NCBI GenBank assembly: GCA_045605765.1
Contig: JAZUQQ010000010.1
Coordinates: 1-13,491 of the forward strand
Direction: 5' to 3'
Origin: SIG672 sp045605765
Lineage (GTDB): Bacteria; Bacillota; Clostridia; Oscillospirales; CAG-272
Length of the DNA stretch: 13,491 nt
The translations under genes and the position numbers were made by a program. Positions 6,141-13,280 of the stretch are shown in pieces; positions within the stretch are counted from its first letter, which is position 1, and each line of letters begins with the position of its first letter. Under the pieces are notes generated by a model, which saw only the letters and a list, made by a program, of their open reading frames with translations, was not told the origin of the DNA and searched no databases.

Positions 6141-7196
6141 ATGGCTGAAAATGTTGTAATACCTTCAAATGCTAATAACGGCGTTACGGATATGGGGAGC
6201 CGTTACGCTCTCACAAAGTCCCAGGTCAATGATCTGATAGCTGAGATCTCAACGCCTGGTTTCGTAAACGGCGTAGTAGGATTATTTTCGCAACCGATCG
6301 ACAATCTGATATCTTTGATTCAGTTTCCTTTTGACGTCAAAGCTCTGTCGTCCACGTGGGCAGCATTAACGGACAGCGCTATCGGTATAAGTATTTTAAC
6401 GATGAATACGACAGGCACGTTCTTGAATCCTCTTACAACGCCTTTGATCGAATTCACGGCGGTCCCTCTGTACGGGACAGGATTTTTCGGAGACTATCGT
6501 GATTACGCGCCGTATAGCACATACGAGATATATTTACCTTATATCGGTTTTGAAGAACTTGACCCTCAGCTCGTCGTAAACAACACGTTAAAAGTGTATT
6601 ATGCCGTTGACCTTTATTCCGGTAAGCTCACCGCTTATATCACCGTCGCCGCTCTGGATGACGAGACGTCAAGCGAGACGGTCATAATGGTCCGTGAAGG
6701 TCAAATCGGGATGCAGATTCAGCTTGCCGGGGGTAACGGCGCCGAAATCGCTCGTAATATGCTTTCATTCGGGCTTAATACCGCGGTCGGAGCTGCATCA
6801 CTTGCCGGGGGCGCTATAGCCGCGGGGGTCAAAGGATCAACGCCGATCAGTATCGCAGGGTCGTCAGTCGCGGGTATAAACTTCCTCGGTCGGTCCGTGG
6901 ATTCCGCTATCGACGCCGGACAGTACCGAATCCGGAAGGGTGGAACTCAGAACGCGGCGACGGCTTTATACGGTCCTCAGGAAGCATATATCTTGATACG
7001 CCGTCCCACGTCACCGGCTCCGTCAAATTACAATAGCTTGATCGGACGTCCTTTGATGCAAGCAAAGACGCTTTCCACTCTTACCGGCTTTACCGTCGTT
7101 GATTCCGTTCACGTCGAGGGTTCCGGATTCGCGGCGGCGACGTCGGAAGAAAAAGCAGAGATCGAAAGACTCTTGAAAAGCGGCGTTATCCTTTAA
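6141..7196 (+). CDS. Tail knob-like protein, C-terminal part (phi29 gp9-like)
   Basis: A 351-aa product. YLPYIGFEELDP (131-142) and a long glycine/alanine-rich hydrophobic section (about 195-250) are visible. In phi29 gp9 such hydrophobic loops plug the tail tube and are thought to enter the host membrane when DNA is ejected. The C-terminal section has YRIRKGGTQNAATALYGPQ (262-280) and ends with a charged helix ...EEKAEIERLLKSGVIL, common at the end of small podovirus tail proteins. The ATG is 1 base after the previous stop with GGGGGCGTG just before it, so a coupled start is possible. It is the last gene of the late block, and a terminator follows. Confidence 0.75.
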   Translation: MAENVVIPSNANNGVTDMGSRYALTKSQVNDLIAEISTPGFVNGVVGLFSQPIDNLISLIQFPFDVKALSSTWAALTDSAIGISILTMNTTGTFLNPLTTPLIEFTAVPLYGTGFFGDYRDYAPYSTYEIYLPYIGFEELDPQLVVNNTLKVYYAVDLYSGKLTAYITVAALDDETSSETVIMVREGQIGMQIQLAGGNGAEIARNMLSFGLNTAVGAASLAGGAIAAGVKGSTPISIAGSSVAGINFLGRSVDSAIDAGQYRIRKGGTQNAATALYGPQEAYILIRRPTSPAPSNYNSLIGRPLMQAKTLSTLTGFTVVDSVHVEGSGFAAATSEEKAEIERLLKSGVIL

Positions 7197-7247
7197 ATCG
7201 TGTGAAGCCTTTTTTCCGGGTTTTCATATTGTTAATTCCTTCGGGGG

Positions 7248-7280
7248 AAGCTCGGAGCAAATCCGGGCTTTTCTCGTTCT
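7248..7280 (+). terminator. Rho-independent terminator closing the late block
   Basis: AAGCTCGGA (7248-7256) pairs with TCCGGGCTT (7262-7270) with one G-U pair and a 5-base loop, followed by TTCTCGTTCT. It lies 51 bases after the last tail gene and before promoter P2, a fitting place to separate the two transcription blocks. Confidence 0.72.
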
Positions 7281-7282
7281 AT

Positions 7283-7321
7283 AAAAATTTTTCAGAAAAC
7301 CCGAAAAATTTTTCGAAAACC
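7283..7321. promoter_or_regulatory. Paired A/T tracts with GAAAACC boxes upstream of P2
   Basis: AAAAATTTTTC occurs at 7283-7293 and again at 7304-7314, 21 bases or two helix turns apart, and each is followed by GAAAACC (7295 and 7315). Phased A/T tracts bend DNA and can act as an UP element for RNA polymerase. Repeated boxes can also be an operator. phi29 p4 binds similar T-run/A-run arms upstream of its switch promoters; any link here is inference. Confidence 0.65.
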
Positions 7322-7323
7322 TA

Positions 7324-7351
7324 TTGACAAACGCGTTTTTTTGAGTATAAT
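7324..7351 (+). promoter_or_regulatory. Sigma-A promoter P2 for the replication block
   Basis: TTGACA at 7324-7329, a 16-base spacer, and TATAAT at 7346-7351. The start would be near 7358, just before a small hairpin (TCCGG 7362-7366 with CCGGA 7373-7377) in the leader. The upstream 20 bases are shared with P1 at 19 positions, so one regulator or one polymerase form probably acts on both. Confidence 0.85.
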
Positions 7352-7405
7352 AATATACAGATCCGGCGAGAACCGGAAAAAATAAAGAAACGAGGAACGA
7401 AAACG

Positions 7406-7585
7406 ATGAAACTCACTCCCGAATTAAAAGCGATCTGGAATTACTTATCTATCCGATACGATGATTTACAGATGCAAAAAGAAAACACGGATCCGGTCGC
7501 CGTAAGCGTACTTGAATCCATAGACGTACGAATAGATGAAATTCTTGAAATAAGACAGTTTATAGTGGAAAGCGTGGAAATATGA
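7406..7585 (+). CDS. Hypothetical 59-aa acidic helical protein, first gene after P2
   Basis: A short ORF starting MKLTPELKAIWNYLSIRYD and ending IVESVEI. A good ribosome site (CGAGGAACG) precedes it, it is the first ORF after promoter P2, and its stop overlaps the next start in ATGA, a typical coupled arrangement. The product is acidic and looks all-helical, with a possible coiled coil in the second half (about residues 35-57). I recognise no family. Small early phage proteins of this kind often regulate or bind host proteins, but nothing here shows a role. Confidence 0.7.
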   Translation: MKLTPELKAIWNYLSIRYDDLQMQKENTDPVAVSVLESIDVRIDEILEIRQFIVESVEI

Positions 7586-8652
7586 AGGCTTATAAAGGTT
7601 TTAAAAAGGATATGACTTGCCGTGAATTTCAATACGAAGAAGGCAAGACCTACGAGACCGACGAAGCGAAGTTGTGCGAAGAAGGCTTTCACGCTTGCGA
7701 AAATCCGCTCGATTGCTTCGATTATTACGCGCCGGGCGAGAGCGTGTATCACGAAGTCGAGATCGAGGACAACGGCGAACGCTCAAATGAAGACACGAAG
7801 GTCGTCGGTAAGAAAATAAAGATCGGCGCGAGGCTCGACGCTCTCGGGATCTGCGAAGCACACTTTCAATTCGTGAAGGAGCATTGCAACCCGGTCGAGG
7901 GACGAGTCGGCGGAAACCGCGAAGCGGTGTCAGCGGGCGAATCCGGCAGCGCATCAGCGGGCAAATTCGGCAGTGCATCAGCGGGCGAATCCGGCAGCGC
8001 ATCAGCGGGCAAATTCGGCAGCGCATCAGCGGGCTGCAGAGGCAGCGCATCAGCGGGCGACTACGGCAGCGCATCAGCGGGCTACAGCGGCAGCGCATCA
8101 GCGGGCAACTACGGCAGTGCATCAGCTGGCAACTACGGCAGCGCATCAGCAGGCGAATCTGGCAGCGCATCAGCGGGCTACAGAGGTTGCGCATCAGCGG
8201 GCTACAGCGGCAGCGCATCAGCGGGCAACTACGGCAGCGCATCAGCTGGCAACTACGGCAGCGCATCAGCAGGCGAATCTGGCAGCGCATCAGCGGGCTG
8301 CAGAGGCAGCGCATCAGCGGGCGACTACGGCAGCGCATCAGCAGGCGAATCTGGCAGCGCATCAGCGGGCTACAGAGGCTGCGCATCAGCGGGCAACTAT
8401 GGCAGCGCATCAGCGGGCAAATTCGGCGTCGCCGCATCTAGGGGATCGGCGGCTGCCGGTGAAGATGGCGTCGCCGTCGCGCGCGGAAACGGCTGTACGG
8501 TCAAGGGCGGTCTCGGCGCCGTGCTGGTACTCGCCGAGCAGAACGATGACAACAAAATCAGAGAATATAAAGTCGCGGTCGTAGACGGCGAAACGATCAA
8601 AGCCGATACGTGGTACAAGCTCGTCAACGGCGAATTTATAGAAACCTCCTGA
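7582..8652 (+). CDS. DUF7666-like protein with a long octapeptide repeat array
   Basis: A 356-aa protein. Residues 1-110 form a globular domain with KGFKKDMTCREFQYEEGKTY and a CEEGFHACENPLDCFDYY motif, which I recall as the DUF7666 type found in phage and prophage proteins. The biochemical role is unknown. Residues about 114-281 are about 21 copies of the octad GxxGSASA, in which the xx pair varies (ES, KF, CR, DY, YS, NY, YR). Such regular Gly/Ala/Ser repeats are expected to form a beta-solenoid or roll. Residues 282-356 (GVAASRGSAAAGEDG, then GGLGAVLVL and a charged end) match the usual C-terminal cap of these proteins. The gene overlaps the 59-aa ORF by 4 bases. The repeats keep several frames open; only this frame has a ribosome site and domain sense. 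Confidence 0.8.
   Translation: MKAYKGFKKDMTCREFQYEEGKTYETDEAKLCEEGFHACENPLDCFDYYAPGESVYHEVEIEDNGERSNEDTKVVGKKIKIGARLDALGICEAHFQFVKEHCNPVEGRVGGNREAVSAGESGSASAGKFGSASAGESGSASAGKFGSASAGCRGSASAGDYGSASAGYSGSASAGNYGSASAGNYGSASAGESGSASAGYRGCASAGYSGSASAGNYGSASAGNYGSASAGESGSASAGCRGSASAGDYGSASAGESGSASAGYRGCASAGNYGSASAGKFGVAASRGSAAAGEDGVAVARGNGCTVKGGLGAVLVLAEQNDDNKIREYKVAVVDGETIKADTWYKLVNGEFIETS
7921..8425 (+). repeat. Tandem 24-bp repeat array (about 21 units)
   Basis: The unit is GGCAGCGCATCAGCGGGC plus six variable bases, coding GSASAG plus two residues. The segments around 8077-8175 and 8197-8295 are nearly identical (a single difference in 8101-8160 versus 8221-8280) and share rare synonymous marks such as GCTGGC and GGCGAATCT. 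This shows a duplication of five units (120 bases). Confidence 0.92.
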
Positions 8653-8676
8653 CGAGTCTTTGAAAATTAAGACGAA

Positions 8677-8690
8677 ACGCCTTCGGGCGT
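8677..8690 (+). other. UUCG-capped hairpin after the repeat gene
   Basis: ACGCC (8677-8681) and GGCGT (8686-8690) enclose TTCG, a very stable tetraloop. No T-run follows, so it is more likely an mRNA stability or processing element than a terminator. I see no convincing promoter in 8653-8750. Confidence 0.5.
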
Positions 8691-8750
8691 CGGGGTAATC
8701 CCACAATATTATATTTTACAGTCGACGGACTTTAAACGAGGAAAAAACCT

Positions 8751-9119
8751 ATGAACAAATTTACTCAAGCAGCAAAAGACGCGCTCGGCGGCAGCCGCAT
8801 AATGAAAGACCGTGTTAAGATCTCGACGGACGATATTATCGCTAAATATCCGAACGGCGTAACTATCGACGAATTCGACTTAATTCAGAAGGCAGACGGA
8901 AGCGCATACCCGGTATTCGCTTTCCGGGAAAATCCTACGTGCTATTTTAATGGCGGAGCGCTGGCGAAAAAAATCGTTGATGAATGGATCAAAATGTATG
9001 ACGGCGATATTGATACAGCTTGCGACGATCTTAAAGGATCCGGCGGCGTAAAGTTCCGTCTGTCACATAAGAAGACGCGTACCGGTAAGACTATCACGGC
9101 GTTTGACCCGGTAGAGTAA
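8751..9119 (+). CDS. Small early protein, candidate single-stranded DNA-binding protein
   Basis: A 122-aa protein with a good ribosome site (ACGAGGAAAA). I do not recognise the family with certainty. It has a helical N-terminus, YPNGVTIDEFDLI followed by short hydrophobic strands (YPVFAF), an acidic helix, and a basic end with KFRLSHKKTRTGKTITAF. The basic, Lys/Arg/Thr-rich beta end next to replication genes resembles small phage proteins that bind single-stranded DNA, and its length equals that of phi29 p5 (124 aa). Strand-displacement replication makes long single strands and needs such a protein. The assignment is inference from size and place. A separate terminator follows, which suggests high independent expression. 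Confidence 0.45.
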   Translation: MNKFTQAAKDALGGSRIMKDRVKISTDDIIAKYPNGVTIDEFDLIQKADGSAYPVFAFRENPTCYFNGGALAKKIVDEWIKMYDGDIDTACDDLKGSGGVKFRLSHKKTRTGKTITAFDPVE

Positions 9120-9127
9120 AAACGATA

Positions 9128-9156
9128 AAGGCGGTGAATCGAACCGCCTTATTTTT
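9128..9156 (+). terminator. Rho-independent terminator (or attenuator) before the HTH gene
   Basis: AAGGCGGT (9128-9135) pairs perfectly with ACCGCCTT (9143-9150) across 7 bases, followed by ATTTTT. Outer bases CGATAA and TTATCG can extend the stem with a bulge. It lies between co-directional genes with no promoter seen after it, so it probably works as a partial terminator that lowers expression of the HTH, terminal protein and polymerase genes. Confidence 0.82.
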
Positions 9157-9174
9157 ATCGAAGGGAGAAGAAAA

Positions 9175-9390
9175 ATGATAAAAAACAAAGACGAATTAAA
9201 AAAACTTGGTATTCTCTGTAAACGTTATAGACAGTTTTGCGGCTATACGCTCGAAGACGTCTCACGTCGTACCGGATATAGTTTATCGAGCATAAGCGCG
9301 TTTGAAAACGGTATAAATAATAACGCTCTGATCTATCACTTTTATGTAAAGTATTGTTTCGGAAAGAAGGTCGAAAATAATGACAACTAA
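9175..9390 (+). CDS. Small XRE/Cro-type helix-turn-helix regulator
   Basis: A 71-aa protein that is almost only a DNA-binding domain. Residues about 11-50 give the five-helix XRE pattern: LCKRYRQFCGY, TLEDVSRRTGY, SLSSISAFENG (turn at TGYSLSS). A strong site (AGGGAG) precedes the ATG and the end overlaps the next gene by 11 bases. It is the only DNA-binding regulator I recognise here, so it may switch between promoters P1 and P2, for example by binding the shared GAAAACC boxes. That target is a guess. It is much smaller than a lambda repressor and there is no integrase, so it is unlikely to be a lysogeny repressor. Confidence 0.85.
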   Translation: MIKNKDELKKLGILCKRYRQFCGYTLEDVSRRTGYSLSSISAFENGINNNALIYHFYVKYCFGKKVENNDN

Positions 9391-9952
9391 AGATCTTTTA
9401 AATCTTGACCCCGACGCGATAAACCGGATGAGTAGAAAAGAGCTTGCGAAAGTCGTTTCACAAATGGCAGCAACAGCAAATAAAAGGCTTCAGAGACTTT
9501 CGGAAACCGATATCGGACAACTCTCACCGGCTTATACAAGAACACAATCAAGAGCTTATACGACCGCAAAAGGCGGACGGTTCGGAACTAAAGGAAAGAC
9601 GTTAAATCAACTGCGAAATGAGTATAAAGCGGCAAAATCTTTTCTTGAAAGTAAAACCGGATCCGTTAAGGGATGGGAAGCGACGCGCGAAAAAACATAT
9701 GAGCGAATCGGCGGCGGATTTAACGGTGACGTCGACCTGGAAAAAGATTTCTGGATAGGATATAGACGATTTGAATCTCTGCATCCTGAGATAATAGGTT
9801 CCGGCAGCACAGAAGTTCAAAGATATATGAGATCAGAATTAACGCGAGATGTCCCGCTCGATGAAGCTATAGTAAACGCTTCAACATATCTCAATGATAT
9901 ATACAAAGAGGATGTCGAAAATTATGATTTCGGTGACGAGTGGTGGGAATAA
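9380..9952 (+). CDS. Candidate terminal protein (DNA replication primer), phi29 gp3-like position
   Basis: A 190-aa protein coded directly before the DNA polymerase, where phi29 has gene 3 (terminal protein, 266 aa). The N-terminal two thirds are basic and helical, with SRKELAKVVSQMA, KTLNQLRNEYKAAKSFLE and KTGSVKGWE, and the C-terminal third is acidic and ends DFGDEWWE. That layout fits a terminal protein: a basic DNA-binding part, a linker and an acidic priming part. Hydroxyl residues that could carry the first nucleotide include S141, S143, T144, Y149, S152 and S168. I cannot choose among them. The ITRs and the polymerase type require a terminal protein, and this is the best candidate here. 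Sequence similarity to known ones is weak. Confidence 0.65.
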   Translation: MTTKDLLNLDPDAINRMSRKELAKVVSQMAATANKRLQRLSETDIGQLSPAYTRTQSRAYTTAKGGRFGTKGKTLNQLRNEYKAAKSFLESKTGSVKGWEATREKTYERIGGGFNGDVDLEKDFWIGYRRFESLHPEIIGSGSTEVQRYMRSELTRDVPLDEAIVNASTYLNDIYKEDVENYDFGDEWWE

Positions 9953-12053
9953 TGACTTGAATAAAGTTTTGATTGAATGTAATGAATTCATCAGGACCCG
10001 AAAGAAAATCGAATATCTCAACGTTCCTTGTGGTTTTGATATCGAGACAACGTCGTTTTACGAAAACGGAGAAAAACGCGCTATAATGTACGAGTGGACG
10101 CTCGGGATAAACGATCATATTTTTATCGGTCGAACGTGGGACGAATTCACCGAAACTATAGATCAGATCAGCGAAACCCTCCAGCTCGAAAAAAAGCGCA
10201 GGATCATAATTTACGTTCATAACCTTGCGTTTGAATTTCAATTTATGCGAAAATGGTTCGAATGGGAAAAAATATTCGCAGTCGATGAACGTAAACCCAT
10301 TTACGCATTAACGAAAACCGGTATTGAATTCCGTTGCTCTTATCTGCTTTCGGGATATAGTCTCGAAACGCTCGGTAAAACGCTGCGAAAATATCCGGTG
10401 CAAAAAATGACGGGAGATCTTGACTATAAGCTTCTCCGACATTCCGAAACGCCTTTGACGGATAAAGAACTCGGATATATGATAAACGACGTTCGTGTAG
10501 TTATGTCATATATCCGGGAACTCATCGAAAAAGACGGAAATATAGGATTGATACCATTAACTAAAACCGGTTACGTCCGAAATTATTGCCGTAAAGCGTG
10601 CTATTATATCCCCGGAAACCCGAAAGCGTCAAAGTATAAGTTCAATTACTATCGTAAATGGATGAACGCCCTCATCCTGGACGCCGAAGAATATGCACAA
10701 CTAAAACGAGCTTTTCAAGGCGGCTTTACTCACGCTAATGCGTTCTTTTCCGGTAAACTCATAGAGAACGTGGCAAGCTATGACTTCACGTCAAGCTATC
10801 CCGCAGTGATGGTCGCGGAGCGATTCCCTATGAGCCGCGCCGAAGTCGTAAAGATCGAAAATAAAGCACAGTTCGAGGAAAACATATACCTATACTGCTG
10901 TCTATTCGACGTCGAATTCCTGGACCTGGAAGCCGTTACTTTATGTGAGCATCCTTTAAGCGCGTCCAGATGCTGGGACATAGTAGGCGAAACCGAGGAT
11001 AACGGTCGTATTGTCGAAGCCGAGCAGCTCAAGACGACATTGACAGAACAGGATTATTTCATAATACGAAGGTTTTACAAGTGGCGTAAAATGCGCGTCG
11101 GGACCTTCAGGCGATATAAACGGGGATATCTGCCCACGGATTTCGTTAAATCGATCCTAAAGCTCTATAAAGACAAGACCGAACTAAAAAACGTGATAGA
11201 GCGCGAGGATGAATACATGAAATCAAAGGAAATGATCAACTCGTGCTTTGGTATGTGCGTAACGGATATATGCAAAGATGAGCAGATATATAATGGAGAA
11301 GAATGGGAAACGGACCCGGTCGACGTCAGGCAAGCGATCGAAAAGAATAACACGTCAAAGAACCGTTTTTTATTCTATCCGTGGGGCGTATGGGTCACAG
11401 CCTACGCGCGCCGGAATCTATTCTCCGGGATCCTGGAATTCGGAACTGACTATATTTATTCCGATACAGACAGTCTGAAAGTGCGAAATTATGAAAAGCA
11501 TAAAGCTTATATCGAACGATATAACGAGCGCATTATAAAGAAGCTCGAAAAAGCCTGTGATTATCACAAAATCGACTATGGAATGATTCGTCCGAAAACG
11601 ATAAAAGGCGTTGAAAAACCTCTCGGCGTATGGGATTTTGAGGGTGTTTACAATCGTTTTAAAACGCTCGGAGCTAAGCGTTATATGATCGAAAAGCCGG
11701 ATGCCCTCATTATAGACGCTGAGAAGCCCTCAGAGCGACGATATGATATTTCCCTTACAGTCAGCGGAGTAAATAAAAACTACGCTATACCGTACTTAAA
11801 AGCGCTCTACGGCGACAATACGAAAGTATTTGAAGCGTTCAACGACGGTCTCGAGATCCCGGCAAATGCGACCGGCAAAAATACCCATACTTATATCGAC
11901 GAAGCAATGAGCGGAGAGCTGACAGACTATACCGGAAAGACCGCACATTATGCGGAACTATCCGGCGTTCATCTGGAAGAAGCCGAATACAGTTTATCAC
12001 TCGGAGCAAAATATATTGACTTTTTAAAAGGAATTAAGGACTTTAATAAATGA
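9924..12053 (+). CDS. Protein-primed family B DNA polymerase
   Basis: Replicates the genome from the terminal protein by strand displacement. Numbering from ATG 9924 (709 aa), the 3'-5' exonuclease motifs are ExoI D39-x-E41 (GFDIETT), ExoII HNLAFEF at 99-105 (N100, E104) and ExoIII Y185-x3-D189. Polymerase motif A is D287 in YDFTSSYP with Y292, motif B is K435EMINSCFG443, motif C is YSDTDS with D514 and D516, and the KxY motif is K585-R-Y587. ExoII has Glu where phi29 has Asp66. It is longer than phi29 polymerase (575 aa), mainly after motif C. The frame is open from ATG 9894, and 9912 is also possible. AGAGG at 9907-9911 fits 9924 best, and TTG 9957 cannot be excluded. It overlaps the terminal-protein gene. 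Confidence 0.95.
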   Translation: MISVTSGGNNDLNKVLIECNEFIRTRKKIEYLNVPCGFDIETTSFYENGEKRAIMYEWTLGINDHIFIGRTWDEFTETIDQISETLQLEKKRRIIIYVHNLAFEFQFMRKWFEWEKIFAVDERKPIYALTKTGIEFRCSYLLSGYSLETLGKTLRKYPVQKMTGDLDYKLLRHSETPLTDKELGYMINDVRVVMSYIRELIEKDGNIGLIPLTKTGYVRNYCRKACYYIPGNPKASKYKFNYYRKWMNALILDAEEYAQLKRAFQGGFTHANAFFSGKLIENVASYDFTSSYPAVMVAERFPMSRAEVVKIENKAQFEENIYLYCCLFDVEFLDLEAVTLCEHPLSASRCWDIVGETEDNGRIVEAEQLKTTLTEQDYFIIRRFYKWRKMRVGTFRRYKRGYLPTDFVKSILKLYKDKTELKNVIEREDEYMKSKEMINSCFGMCVTDICKDEQIYNGEEWETDPVDVRQAIEKNNTSKNRFLFYPWGVWVTAYARRNLFSGILEFGTDYIYSDTDSLKVRNYEKHKAYIERYNERIIKKLEKACDYHKIDYGMIRPKTIKGVEKPLGVWDFEGVYNRFKTLGAKRYMIEKPDALIIDAEKPSERRYDISLTVSGVNKNYAIPYLKALYGDNTKVFEAFNDGLEIPANATGKNTHTYIDEAMSGELTDYTGKTAHYAELSGVHLEEAEYSLSLGAKYIDFLKGIKDFNK

Positions 12054-13159
12054 GCAAATATTACAGTTTAAAAAATATCCTCACGAAAAAAGCGCGTTAC
12101 AACGTGATTTTCGGCGAGCGATCGAACGGCAAGACGTATGCCGTTCTGGAACATGGTGTAAAAAAGTATTTCGAAAACGGCGAGACTATGGGAATTATTC
12201 GTCGATGGGACACAGATTTCCAAGGCGCGAACTCAAGTAAAACGATGTTTGATTCTCTGACGTGCAACGGAAATAACGTGAACGTGATCGAAAAATTGAG
12301 CAAAGGAAAATATAACGGAGTTGTATATTATTCCGGACGCTTTTATCTGACACAATATGGCGAAAATACAGACAAAAGCATACGGACCGATAAAATTATA
12401 GCGTATGCGTTTGCTCTGAATGTTCAAGAACATTACAAAGGGTCGAGCTTTCCCACAATAACGACAATTCTCTTTGACGAATTTATGACCCGTAGGGCGT
12501 ATCTGGTAAACGAGTTTATCGAGTTTCAAAATCTGCTTTCAACGATCATCAGGCAGAGAGACAACGTAATAATTTTTATGTGCGCAAATACCGTGAATAA
12601 ATACGGTTGCCCGTATTTTCAGGAAATGGGGCTGTACCGCTATAAGCAAATGAAGCAAGGCGATATTGACGTTTATACCTACGGAGAAAGCGGCTTGACT
12701 GTCGCGGTCGAATGGTCCGACAGTTACAAGCAAAAAAAGCCGTCTGACGTATATTTCGCGTTCAATAATCCCAGACTTGCAATGATAAAAACGGGCGCCT
12801 GGGAAATGGATATCTACCCGCATTTACCCTATAAATACCGACCGAAAGATATTGCCTTTATCTACTTCATCGTTTACGAAGATAAGATCTTGCAATGCGA
12901 AGTTATCACGCTAACAGAAGTGACCTTCACATATATACATTTAAAAACAACAGAGTTAAAAGATCCGGACAGAGATTTGATCTTTCAAGTCGATCCGGAT
13001 GCGCGACCGAATTACAGAACAAATATAAGAAAACAAACGGATAAGATAGGAAAACGAATCGCATGGTATTTCATACACGATAAAGTGTTTTATCAGGATA
13101 ATGAAGTCGGCGAGATCGTCAGGAATTATTTACAATGGTGCGGGGGTATAGTAAAATAA
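12050..13159 (+). CDS. DNA packaging ATPase, phi29 gp16-like
   Basis: A 369-aa motor protein (phi29 gp16 is 332 aa) that would form a ring on the portal and drive terminal-protein-bound DNA into the head. The P-loop is G22-ERSNGK-T29. Walker B is TTILFDEF with D143 and E144. RQRDNVIIFMCANTVN (168-183) after it has the look of the next strand with a polar sensor residue (N180). The C-terminal half is beta-rich and basic, as in the RNase H-like domain of gp16 that lacks cutting activity. The ATG overlaps the polymerase stop (ATGA), and AAGGAC lies 8 bases before it. phi29 packaging also needs a packaging RNA, and I could not recognise one here. Confidence 0.92.
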   Translation: MSKYYSLKNILTKKARYNVIFGERSNGKTYAVLEHGVKKYFENGETMGIIRRWDTDFQGANSSKTMFDSLTCNGNNVNVIEKLSKGKYNGVVYYSGRFYLTQYGENTDKSIRTDKIIAYAFALNVQEHYKGSSFPTITTILFDEFMTRRAYLVNEFIEFQNLLSTIIRQRDNVIIFMCANTVNKYGCPYFQEMGLYRYKQMKQGDIDVYTYGESGLTVAVEWSDSYKQKKPSDVYFAFNNPRLAMIKTGAWEMDIYPHLPYKYRPKDIAFIYFIVYEDKILQCEVITLTEVTFTYIHLKTTELKDPDRDLIFQVDPDARPNYRTNIRKQTDKIGKRIAWYFIHDKVFYQDNEVGEIVRNYLQWCGGIVK

Positions 13160-13248
13160 AAGACATAATAGCACTCATCTTATTTATACTTTTTTCAATA
13201 GCGCTTGAAATGCTCGCAATCATAATCTATATATCAGACTCGTTTTGA
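13135..13248 (+). CDS. 37-aa single-pass membrane peptide, last gene
   Basis: A short ORF in another frame that overlaps the ATPase end by 25 bases. The product is MVRGYSKIKD, then about 22 hydrophobic residues (IIALILFILFSIALEMLAII and on), then YISDSF. That is one membrane segment with a basic N-terminus, which predicts the N-terminus inside the cell. AGGA lies about 10 bases before the ATG. The stop codon falls inside the terminator hairpin. It is too short to assign. It could be a second holin-like or antiholin peptide, or an early membrane protein like phi29 p16.7 or p1 that ties replication to the membrane (those are longer). That it is translated is likely but not certain. Confidence 0.6.
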   Translation: MVRGYSKIKDIIALILFILFSIALEMLAIIIYISDSF

Positions 13249-13267
13249 GTCTGATATTTTATTCTTT
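13231..13267 (+). terminator. Rho-independent terminator at the end of the replication block
   Basis: ATATCAGACTC (13231-13241) and GAGTCTGATAT (13247-13257) form a perfect 11-bp stem with loop GTTTT, followed by TTTATTCTTT. It ends transcription just before the right ITR. Confidence 0.88.
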
Positions 13268-13280
13268 CCCCAGGAGCCTG

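Noticed and set aside
7921..8425. CRISPR-like array
   Set aside because: The repeats are 24 bases in direct tandem with six variable bases, in frame inside a protein; there are no spacers and no cas genes.
7601..8441. Long open frames in other phases and on the minus strand over the repeat array
   Set aside because: The 24-base unit without stops keeps several frames open. These products are Arg/His/Gln repeats without a ribosome site or domain.
9175..9390. Lysogeny repressor
   Set aside because: No integrase, attachment site or divergent promoters. The protein is a bare HTH in a replication operon of a protein-primed phage.
9600..9820. Minus-strand ORFs across the terminal-protein gene and elsewhere
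   Set aside because: They lie opposite well-supported genes, have no ribosome sites and show no domain pattern.
13160..13280. Packaging RNA (phi29 pRNA-like) near the right end
   Set aside because: The stretch is explained by the 37-aa ORF and a terminator. I see no three-way-junction-like structure here or in 7197-7405, but a diverged RNA cannot be excluded by eye.
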